DNA of 64,000 bases, taken from contig CATNEN010000008.1 of NCBI GenBank assembly GCA_950097015.1, forward strand, positions 1,922,001-1,986,000, given 5' to 3'. This DNA comes from Macrostomum hystrix (taxonomy: Eukaryota; Platyhelminthes; Macrostomidae). The notes beneath the pieces were generated by a model, which saw only the letters and a list, made by a program, of their open reading frames with translations, was not told where the DNA came from and ran no database searches. Positions 21,101-33,200 of the stretch are shown piece by piece. Position numbers and translations under genes: made by a program. Within the stretch, counting starts at the first letter, position 1; every line of letters begins with the position of its first letter.

Positions 21101-24100
21101 GGTAGCTAGCAGGGGAGCTAACAGGGGAGCTAACAGGGGAGCTAACAGGTGAGCTAATAGGGGAGCTAACAGGGGAGCTAACAGGGGAGCTAATAGGGGA
21201 GCTAGCAGGGGAGCTAATAGGGGAGCTAGCAGGGGAGCTAATAGGGGAGCTAGCAGGGGAGCTAATAGGGGAGCTAATAGGGGAGCTAGCAAGGGAGCTA
21301 ATAGGGGAGCTAACAGGGAGCAAATAGGGGAGCTAGCAGGGTAGCTAACAGGGGAGCTAATAGGGGAGCTAGCAGGGGAGCTAATAGGGGAGCTAGCAGG
21401 GGAGCTAATAGGGGAGCTAATAGGGGAGCTAGCAGGGTAGCTAGCAGGGGAGCTAACAGGGGAGCTAACAGGGAGCAAATAGGGGAGCTAGCAGGGTAGC
21501 TAACAGGGAGCTAATAGGGGAGCTAGCAGGGGAGCTAATAGGGGAGCTAATAGGGGAGCTAATAGGGGAGCTAGCAGGGTAGCTAATAGGGGAGCTAACA
21601 GGGGAGCTAATAGGGGAGCTAGCAGGGTGGCTAGCAGGGGAGCTAACAGGGGAGCTAACAGGGGAGCTAACAGGGGAGCTAATAGGGGAGCTAATAGGGG
21701 AGCTAGCAGGGGAGCTAACAGGGGAGCTAGCAGGGGAGCTAGCAGGGGAGCTAATAGGGGAGCTAACAGGGGAGCTAATAGGGGAGCTAGCAGGGGAGCT
21801 AGCAGGGGAGCTAACAGGGGAGCTAACAATGGAGCTAACAGGGAGCAAATAGGGGAGCTAGCAGGGTAGCTAACAGGGGAGCTAATAGGGGAGCTAGCAG
21901 GGGAGCTAATAGGGGAGCTGGCAGGGGAGCTAATAGGGGAGCTAACAGGGGAGCTAATAGGGGAGCTAGCAGGGTAGCTAGCAGGGGAGCTAACAGGGGA
22001 GCTAACAGGGGAGCTAACAGGGGAGCTAATAGGGGAGCTAGCAGGGGAGCTAACAGGGGAGCTAGCAGGGGAGCTAACAGGGGAGCTAACAGGGGAGCTA
22101 ACAGGGGAGCTAATAGGGGAGCTAGCAGGGGAGCTAACAGGGGAGCTAACAGGGGAGCTAACAGGGGAGCTAACAGGGGAGCTAACAGGGTAGTCAGCAG
22201 GGTAGCCAGCAGGGTAGCTAACAGGAGAGTGAAGCAAAGACTGACTCATCATTCGACGCGCCAGTGGCTCAGTGATTCAATTCGCACTTTCTGCTGCAGT
22301 GTGGCGCATTGCACAACAAAATCTTACGGTGTAGTTTTGGGGGGGGGCTGCTTGTGGGATGCGATCCTCAACCTCGTATTCCCAGGCTCTCGATTCGAAG
22401 AAGCTTAATTGTGGCAACCGGTTGGAAAAAACACGGCACTAAAAGATTGGACAAACTGATAAGACAGACTTGGCCAAGGGTTTAACCGGTTGGGCGCCAG
22501 ACATTCCAATCCTCTCCTCTCTCCTTGGCAACCGGTTCGCACTTAACCCCCCACCCCTTTGGCCTTATCAAAGCCAGGTAAAATCAATCACTGCCGACTG
22601 GGCACACGCAATGAGGTCAAATTGCTTTTGCAGCCAATATTATCTACAATACTTATTATACAGCAAATATTCCACCGACCGATCGCAATGGATGAGTTTC
22701 GCGTCTTCGAATGCCAATTAACCTTTTAGAGGACGGAAAAAGGAAAATAGTAGAAGGTGGTAGAATGCTACTAAATTACCCAGAAGATGACTGTAGCTAC
22801 ACTAAAATGGGATATGTTCCAGGAGCAGCAGCAGCAGCAGCAGCAGCAATTACAGCAGCAAAGTAGCAGGGGGGTTGGTGGCAGAGCGGTTAACCGCGTT
22901 TGCCTCTCGCGCTAAAGTCCCTAGTTCGATTCCAGAATTGCCTCCTCGCTGGCTGCGGGTCTAGTGTCACCAAACGATGCGCCATTGCTAGCAGCCCTCC
23001 TGCAATTAATAATAATAGTAAATAGGCAGTTGCAGCAACAACAGCGTCTACAACACCAATCGTCAACTCCTACAACTCCTCGCCAACCCGGGCCTCTGCT
23101 TCCTCCAGTGGGTGCCTGGCCACTGCGGCCTGTCAAGTAACGTCGCGGCCAGCGATGCCCGCCAGTCGATGACCGGGCCTTTTCCGCTGCATATCACCTT
23201 CCACTGCTCCTGCCAGCGAATTCGCCGCGACCTCTGCGACCCTCCGCGCCCGCAAGCTCGCACCATTACGGCTTACGACGGCCTCTCTGAGGCCCTCGAC
23301 TGTCGTGAAATCTGCAGCGCTGTGACGTTGTCCTCCTCGCCAGGCCTAGGGCGGGCTGCTGAAGTGCCTTGAACGCCTACGCCAGCGGCAGCAGGAATCG
23401 CTGTGAGCAAAGAAGTTGCAGCATCAGCAGCAGCAATTACAGCAGCAATCCGGTACCGCGTCTACATGGAGAGCTGATGCTGTTGGGGTAGCTGCTGGGA
23501 TTGGTACTCCAGTCTACTGACAACAAAAACAAAAACAGCAGCAGCAGCAGCAGCCGTGCGCCGCAAAGTGAGAACAATAATAAATAACAGAAGGGGTCGG
23601 CCATTGCTCCGAATTCTCTTTACCATTCCCACAACGCGATCTCCCAATATCCCAGCCTAATGGGCTTAGCAGATGGCTGTCAACGCACAACCAGCGACCT
23701 CATTAATAAATAATAAGGGCCAGGGTTACTCGCTAGCAATTATGACGAAACGAGTTGCTGTCACGAGGACTGACTTGTGCATCAATGTTCGATATCGTGC
23801 TTTTCGCACCGTGCCTTACACTGAGCCATGCGATAGGTGAAATAATTCTCTTTTTTAGTTTTTAGTAACCAAATTTTCTGGTGTCATGAATGATGCCAGA
23901 ATTCGGCAGATTCGCGGCGAGAATACACAAAAGTGTGCGCCGCCAGAACTAATGTAAACATGAGAGAATGATGGATCTATGCAATGCGGCTCAGTAAACT
24001 GAGGCATTGGTGCCAAGCACATTCGCTTCTTCATCTGTTTTTGCGCTTTCTAAGGACCATTCGCAACGAATCATGGACCCTTTTCCTTGAAAAGTCAGAT

Positions 24101-27067
24101 AAAAAACACATGGCTCTGGGAGGTGAGATGAGGGTTAGACTTCAAAAGCATGAAGAACTGGAGGTAAGAGACCTGAAGATCTGAAGGATCGGAGATGAGA
24201 CCTGAAGCCCTGAAGGATACGAGGCGAGACCTGAAGCCCTGAAGGATACGAGGCGAGACCTGAAGCCCTGAAGGATACGAGGCGAGACCTAAAGCCCTGT
24301 AGGACGGAGGTGAGACCTGGAGGATTAGATGAGAGATCTGAAGGCTTGGAGGAGTGACCTTCAGGTCATGTGTTTTTTTCTCAGACTTTTCAGGGCAAAA
24401 GGCCTGAAGAATATGATGTGAGACCTGAGGGATTGGAGGTGAGACCTGAAGCCCTGAAGGATCCAGAGATAAGACCTGGAGGATCGGATGTCAGACCTGA
24501 AGGATAGGATGTGAGACCTGAAGCTCTGAAGGATCCAGAGATAAGACCTGGAGGACCGGATGTGAGACCTGAAGGATTGGATGTGAGACCTGAAGGATTG
24601 GATGTGAGACCTGAAGCCCTGAAGATCTGAGGTCAGACCAGAAGCTCTTAACATTTGTTTAAAAATGGATAGCTATAATAAGACTTCCAGGGACTTACCC
24701 AGCCGCACCACAGTTAGCACCACCACAAACTTGGGCATCAGGTAAGCGTCGTTGGATGTGACCCGAACGACAACGCGGCGCGTGGTTGACAGGTGACCCT
24801 TGGCATTGGCGCTCTCCAGGGATTTGCAAACCGGCGCGCTGGGGCCGTCTCTAGCCGCCGTGTCGCCCGTGGTGAAGCCGTCATAGAATGTCAGCTGGTG
24901 CTGGTGGCAGGCTTCGTCCATCCTGACCTGCATGCTCTCCAGGGCGAAGTAGATCTGAAATTATGGAAGGTGTCGTCTGTCTAACACAGCCATCTGACTC
25001 ATCTGTCTGACACAACCATCTGACTCATCTGTCTGACACAGCCATCTGACTCATCTGTCTGACACAGCCATCTGACTCATCTGTCTGACACAAACATCTG
25101 ACTCATCGGTCTGACACAACCATCTGACTCATCTGTCTGACACAAACATCTGACTCATCTGTCTGACACAACCATCTGACTCATCTGTCTGACACAACCA
25201 TCTGACTCATCTGTCTGACACAAACATCTGACTCATCGGTCTGACACAACCATCTGACTCATCTGTCTGACACAAACATCTGACTCATCTGTCTGACACA
25301 ACCATCTGACTCATCTGTCTGACACAAACATCTGACTCATCTGTCTGACACAAACATCTGACTCATCTGTCTGACACAACCATCTGACTCATCTATCTGA
25401 CACAAACATCTGACTCATCTGTCTGACAAAGCCATCCGACTCAACTGTCTGACACAACCATCTGACTCATCTGTCTGACACAGCCATCTGACTCGTCTGT
25501 CTGACACAGCCATCTGACTCGTCTGTCTGACACAACCATCTGACTCATCTGTCTGACACAGCCATCTGACTCATCTGTCTGACACAGCCATCTGACTCAT
25601 CTGTCTGACACAAACATCTGACTCATCGGTCTGACACAACCATCTGACTCATCTGTCTGACACAAACATCTGACTCATCTGTCTGACACAAACATCTGAC
25701 TCATCTGTCTGACACAACCATCTGACTCATCTGTCTGACACAAACATCTGACTCATCTGTCTGACACAACCCTCTGACTCATCTGTCTGACACAACCACC
25801 TGACTCGTCTGTCTGACACAGCCATCTGACTCATCTGTCTGACACAACCATCTGACTCATCTGTCTGACACAGCCATCTGACTCATCTGTCTGACACAAA
25901 CATCTGACTCATCTGTCTGACACAACCATCTGACTCATCTGTCTGACACAGCCATCTGACTCATCTGTCTGACAAAGCCATCCGACTCAACTGTCTGACA
26001 CAGCCATCTGACTCATCTGTCTGACACAACCATCTGACTCATCTGTCTGACATAACCATCTGACTCATCTGTCTGACACAACCATCTGACTCATCTGTCT
26101 GACACAACCATCTGACTCATCTGTCTGACACAAACATCTGACTCATCTGTCTGACACAGCCATCCGACTCAACTGTCTGACACAGCCATCTGACTCGTCT
26201 GTCTGACACAGCCATCTGACTCATCTGTCTGACACAGCCATCTGACTCGTCTGTCTGACACAGCCATCTGACTTGTCTGTCTGACACAACCATCTGACTC
26301 ATCTGTCTGACACAAACATCTGACTCATCTGTCTGACACAACCATCTGACTCATCTGTCTGACACAAACATCTGACTCATCTGTCTGACACAAACATCTG
26401 ACTCATCTGTCTGACACAACCATCTGACTCATCTGTCTGACACAAACATCTGACTCATCTGTCTGACAAAGCCATCTGACTCAACTGTCTGACACAACCA
26501 TCTGACTCATCTGTCTGACACAGCCATCTGACTCGTCTGTCTGACACAGCCATCTGACTCGTCTGTCTGACACAACCATCTGACTCATCTGTCTGACACA
26601 GCCATCTGACTCATCTGTCTGACACAGCCATCTGACTCATCTGTCTGACACAGCCATCTGACTCATCTGTCCATCAAAAAAACAGATTTCCACCTCATGG
26701 ACAAGACACCGAGACAGCCTGGGCTTAGAAATCATACTAAAAGTACTTTACTAATTGGCTAAGCTGGGCCTTGGGACTTGTAAAACTGTAAACTGTGTGT
26801 ACCTCCGGCCCTCTCCCAGATCTACTAAAGTTCCAGTTTGTCGCCTATCTAAATGACCACAAGAAAGAATGTTAATACGAACATTAATAATTGATTTAGA
26901 GCAGTCAAATTCACAAATATTAGTTTTTGAGATTGTCCAAAAACCTATTGAGCACAGCTTGTGTACTCAGCAGTGTTTTGGGGGGAGTGTGGCAGAGGCA
27001 TCAGAGAATACGTTTACAATTATTTTTTAATGCGCCAGCTGCCATCCACACCATTCTATCCCTAATC

Positions 27068-27104
<37 letters not shown>

Positions 27105-30100
27105 TGGATGTTTCCGCTATCAACAGCCTTCATTATATCGGCTTCAACCCCAAACACAAGTGTGTATTATTATCACCACATTTAGCAGCGAATTTGTCGC
27201 TTCGAAAGTACGAGTAAATATTTCAACTAGCTTTGCAAGATAATAGTGGCATTAGTTCAGTTCGCGTCACCTTTGCTGGTTGTGTGAACAATAACATCCT
27301 GATAACTCGAGAGCAAGGAAATTTGCTATCGCTAGTTTATTCGATTAATTTTTCCACTACTGACTACTTCAAGTCTCTTTTCCTTCCCCTCTCTCCTCTC
27401 CCTTCCCATCTCCATCATCTACCCTATCCTTCCCCTCTCTCCTCTCCCTTCCCATCTCCATCATCTACCCTATCCTTCCCCTCTCTCCTCTCCCTTCCCA
27501 TCTCCATCATCTACCCTATCCTTCCCTTCTCTCCTCTCCCTTCCCATCTCCATCATCTACCCTATCCTTCCTCTCTCTCCTCTCCCTTCCCATCTCCATC
27601 ATCTACCCTATCCTTCCCCTCTCTCCTCTCCCTTCCCATCTCCATCATCTACCCTATCCTTCCCTTCTCTCCTCTCCCTTCCCATCTCCATCATCTACCC
27701 TATCCTTCCTCTCTCTCCTCTCCCTTCCCATCTCCATCATCTACCCTATCCTTCCCTTCTCTCCTCTCCCTTCCCATCTCCATCATCTACCCTATCTTTC
27801 CCCACTCTCCTCTCCCTTCCCATCTCCTTCCTCTACCCTCTTTCCCCTTTACCCCAGTCATTCCGCTGTCGATGTCTAACTAAAAGCGGATACTTTCTTC
27901 TGAGCCATTTTTGCTTCGGTTCAGTGCACAGCAAAACAGCTTCGGCGCTTGGGGTAGCTGAAATGGACTGAGGGACACACGCACAATGCACACATAAACA
28001 ATGAGTGCCAATGCAAATATTGCCCTTAGCTTGTCAACGAAAGCTTGAAGCACCAGCTATACAGTTGGAAGGAAGGGGTCAGGCTTGGAAAGAAGAGGAA
28101 GAAAGACTAGGGAATCTTTTAGTCCTTCCTACTTTCCAAACAGACCGCCTTGCCTTAGTTTTAAAGACTCAAAGCAGAAAGCAATGGAAGTGTGTGGTGT
28201 ATAACTAAGGAATTGCCTATTGTTCTACAAAATTTTCGCTTATTCAATAGCTAGCTTTGAGCTGAATACTGGAGAACAGTGGTTAGTGACAGCGCCTTAA
28301 AATACAAGCCCCTCCTCCAGTAGATTTTCCAGCACCAGAAAAATTGCTTGGACTAGCAGCAGCAGCAGACCCTGAGTGTTCTCAAAGTTTGAGCAAAGTT
28401 CTTTACTCGCAGTTTGGTATTGCTATCTCTAACCAACTCTGTTAGTTAGTTTTGCTTGGCGTCCGTCAAGAACAGCAATTGGGGAATCGGGTGGAACCAG
28501 CGGACGGTTCCTGGAAACGGATCTGCCGGATCTGGGCGTCAAGGTGCGTCAGTATGAGTAGACGGTTGCCCCTTCAGAGCCGTTCAAGCTCAACCAATAT
28601 AACCCATTCCCAATGTTCAAGAGGGTGTAATAATGGTAGAAGAGCACGATCGGCAAACACTGGCTTCTAGACGCCGCTATTAAGTGCGAAATCTCCGACC
28701 CGGTCTCTGGGAAGAACGCTGTTTCCGCTGTCTACTCATTCTGAGTATATTCATTCTCAAGCCTGGTTGATCAAAGAGGAAAGGAATTCGGAAGGAAGGA
28801 AGGAATTCGGAAGGAATTCGGAAGGAAGGAAGGAAGGAAGGAAGGAAGGAAGGAAGGAAGGAAGGAAGGAAGGAAGGAAGGAAGGAAGGAAGGAAGGAAG
28901 GAAGGAAGGAAGGAAGGAAGGAAGGAAGGAAGGAAGGAAGGAAGGAAGGAAGGAAGGAAGGAAGGAAGGAAGGAAGGAAGGAAGGAAGGAAGGAAGGAAG
29001 GAAGGAAGGAAGGAAGGAAGGAAGGAAGGAAGGAAGGAAGGAAGGAAGGAAGGAAGGAAGGAAGGAAGGAAGGAAGGAAGGAAGGAAGGAAGGAAGGAAG
29101 GAAGGAAGGAAGGAAGGAAGGAAGGAAGGAAGGATGGAAGGAAAGGAAGGAAGGCAGAAAGGCTTACTTTCGCATCCTCAGGTGCGGTGGCATCTATGGA
29201 GCAGTCAACAGGCATGGTTGGCGCATTTTCCGCAGGTATTTTGTCGCTGAGCTGTTTAGTAGTCAGCACCTCCTGCCGGTCCACCGGAAGACGTAGTTCC
29301 AATCGGCACTCTGGAAGGTGCAGACAGAGCGGAGGACTATCTATTTTAAACGGCTCGGTTGGGTAGCCAAAGCTCCTCAGATAAAGAGCGAGCTAACCTT
29401 GTTTGTTCCCAGATCCCAATGTTCGCAGATGCATGAAAACGCAGCACTCGACTGGCCCAAAGAAAACACAGGAAGGAAAAAATAACTGCGGGGCAAGCCC
29501 TCGGAAACATCAGAAAACCCAGCCGCACCTGCCAGTCTGACCTGTCTGTCCGGCAAGCGTCAGTATTCCGGGAATTAAAAGGCTTTTGTCTTGTCTCTCA
29601 AAATCCCAAGCGGCGAGCCAGTTCGGGTAGCGCTTGGCAACATCCACGCAAGCAGTCGCAAATCCCGGCATAGAACAGGGGGATTTTTCTCCCCTCGCAT
29701 TTCCAGCCTAGGTGGGGATTATTGAGTGGCCGCAGCAGCAGGTGCAGCAGATCCCCTTTTCTGTCTCTTCCACTCCTCTTTCACTGACATTCCTTCGAGG
29801 AGAGGAGGGGAGGCGCTGACTCGCAGCCCGCTGACTTCCCATCGTCGAGCCAAAAAAAAAAATAATGCCGGGAAAACTCGGCCAGCCAGAGAGAGAAAAA
29901 CTTTCCCGCGCGAGAAGGAAACGGCGCAGATTTCACCGTCTCCCTGCCCTCCCATTCGGAGTTTCTGGCGCCAGGAGAAAGTGCAACCGAAAAACTTCCC
30001 GAAATGCAAATTGCGCTGCTCAAACTCCCAGCAAAGCCGTTGCTCGCTTTCGTAGAAACTCGAGACTAGAGACAAGGCTAGCGGGGAGTGTTGAAGTGTT

Positions 30101-30180
30101 GAGTTGGTCGCTGAGCTGGCGAGAGAAAACGAAGACAACATACCGGCTGATTAGCATTTCAAATTATCATATAATAACAG

Positions 30181-30278
<98 letters not shown>

Positions 30279-33200
30279 GTCTATCTATCTATCTATCTAT
30301 CTATTTTTCGCATCTTATCCGGCAGCCGCAGTGTCTGGGGTCAGGCCTATGCGCATAAAAATGCCAGTTTGCCAGTTGGCATTGGCCCCCTGCACAAGCC
30401 GCCCCAGATTTTATAGTAGTTCCTTTTTTAAAAGGCCGCTCGATCTTCTGCAACAAGAAATGCAGTCGAATGCGCGCATTGTGAAACGGGATCAGCCAGC
30501 CGATTGATCCCATGGCCGCAGTTTGGCGCAGGTAGTCTTAAATATTAGTTTGGTCTTAATAGCGCACGGCCTAGCTGTGGCAGTGCCGGCTGCAGTGGGA
30601 GCCAAGGCTGGGGTAGAGAAACTGATAAGACATCTTCTGCCTCTGTCTGGGCACATGCCTTCTTCCTGGCCCTACGCCTTACCCCTTACTTTTCTAATTG
30701 GTGACTCTACAACCATACCTGTCTGCCTGTTAGACTGTTAGACCATTCCCAACGTAGCAATCAGCTGTCAGCCTGAACAGAGGAAAATCACCTAAGACAG
30801 GTTAGACAGGAACCACCTGTTAGACAGGAACCACCTGTTAGACAGGAACCACCTGTTAGACAGGAACCACGTGTTAGATAAGAACCACCTGTTAGACAGG
30901 AACCACGTGTTAGACAGGAACCACCTGTTAGACAGGAACCACGTGTTAGATAGGAACCACCTGTTAGACAGGAACCACGTGTTAGATAGGAACCACCTGT
31001 TAGACAGGAACCACCTGTTAGACAGGAACCACCTGTTAGACAGGAACCACGTGTTAGACAGGAACCACCTGTTAGACAGGAACCACCTGTTAGACAGGAA
31101 CCACCTGTTAGACAGGAACCACGTGTTAGACAGGAACCACCTGTTAGACAGGAACCACCTGTTAGACAGGAACCACGTGTTAGACAGGAACTACCTGTTA
31201 GACAGGAACCACCTGTTAGACAGGAACCACGTGTTAGATAGGAACCACCTGTTAGACAGGAACCACGTGTTAGATAGGAACCACCTGTTAGAAAGGAACC
31301 ACCTGTTAGATAAACTTGCTGATGAACTTGCTCACCTTGTCTAACACTGCTAGACTGCTCAAAGCTGTACACCGCACGCATTCCAGCGTGCTCAATTGAG
31401 TCGTCGGACCGGAATCGCAGCCACATGTAGCGGCCTGTGGAAACAAGTGGCGGCCGCCTCGGTGGGCCGCGGCCGCAGACGCGACTCCGCGGCAGGCCAG
31501 ATATGGGCGGCGAGTAACCGTAGGGACCGTCGCGGATCTCCAGGTAGTCGGTGGCGCACTGGCTGTTGTCCTCGATGAAGAAGTCGTCGCGAAAGTCCAG
31601 CTTCACCACCTGATGCGGGTACTCAGCTAGCGGCAGTGTTTGAATTGGGAAAATTTTAGGTTGTTAGACAGACTCGAACCACCAAACGATGAGAGGGTCA
31701 TTTTTAGACTCACCGCGAATAAGTTTGACGCAGTCGGACCTGGCGGGATAATTACCCGGATAATTAGGTGTCGTAAAGGTGAAAAAGCCCGACTGAAAAC
31801 CGGTGCCGCCGGTGAAATTCGCGCAGGCCTCCAGCTGTAGCGGCAGTTGATCTGTGATTGGGCATCGAGGGGCTGCGGTTAATGCACTGATGGATCAGGG
31901 GTCAGCAGTGGTCGATGCACTGATGGATCAGGGGTCAGCAGTGGTTAATGCACTGATGGATCAGGGGTCAGCAGTGGTTAATGCACTGATGGATCAGGGG
32001 TCAGCAGTGGTTAATGCACTGATGGATCAGGGGTCAGCAGTGGTCGATGCACTGATGGATCAGGGGTCAGCAGTGGTTAATGCACTGATGGATCAGGGGT
32101 CAGCAGTGGTTAATGCACTGATGGATCAGGGGTCAGCAGTGGTCGATGCACTGATGGATCAGGGGTCAGCAGTGGTTAATGCACTGATGGATCAGGGGTC
32201 AGCAGTGGTTAATGCACTGATGGATCAGGGGTCAGCAGTGGTTAATGCACTGATGGATCAGGGGTCAGCAGTGGTTAATGCACTGATGGATCAGGGGTCA
32301 GCAGTGGTTAATGCACTGATGGATCAGGGGTCAGCAGTGGTCGATGCACTGATGGATCAGGGGTCAGCAGTGGTTAATGCACTGATGGATCAGGGGTCAG
32401 CAGTGGTCGATGCACTGATGGATTAGGGTTTTGCAGTGCAATTCAAAGTACTCGTCGAACACAGAGTAGATTTGAGTCTAGTTACTCACCGCCAGTGGCT
32501 GCCACCCAACCGAGCAGAAGGTTGAGCACGACAACGAGTTGTAGCAGCAGAGCAGTCAGTGACGATGCTGGAGCATTTGCTAGGCAATCGTGTAGCAGGG
32601 GTGCATGCGTAAAACGGTTGAAAACTAGAAAAATTTTAAATAATGAAATCGTATTTTCTTAGAGTTCGTGTGCACTAAATATAAAGTACAGTAAACTACG
32701 AGGTAAATAGATAGGTAAATAGTTATTTATTGCATTACGTCATTGTTACGTCATTGTTTCAAGATAGGCCGAGCAACGATCTACATACTCGTTAAACTGC
32801 CAGAGGGTTCCCAGCCTCTTTATTAGTTGTGACGTTGTCAATAAAAATTGAAATGACCGCTTCATCTCTCGGCCCCTCCATTTTTGGGCTAGAAAACTAA
32901 CAAGTTCTCTTCAACGCGCAACAGACAGTAACGGAGTCAGCGAGAGGAGGAAAAGAAAGTAGCAAATTGTACTTTTAAATCCAAAACCGCGAAGTCGGGG
33001 AAGCTGGAGAGGGACGGCTTCGGGCAGCTCAGGGGGCCGCGCTGATTGACATTAGTGAAGCTGGGCGGAAATCTTGATGGGGCTGCCCGACCGACTGGAA
33101 GGAAGGAAGGAGGAATTCGCCTCGTGCGCCACCGCTGCGCATCCCCTTTTTCAGCCCGGTCCCGCTCCGAAAGCTGAGGGCAGAGCTGCCCATCCTCCCG

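Noticed and set aside
20323..22252. Open frames of up to 330 codons on both strands
   Set aside because: 12-bp period divisible by three leaves frames open by chance.
22255..22315. A-box-like TGGCTCAGTGA as a tRNA gene or SINE
   Set aside because: No convincing B box or cloverleaf at the expected distance.
31854..32426. 190-codon plus-strand frame ([11 protein letters not shown] repeats)
   Set aside because: 33-bp array between two coding exons of the opposite strand; no start context or flanking domain.
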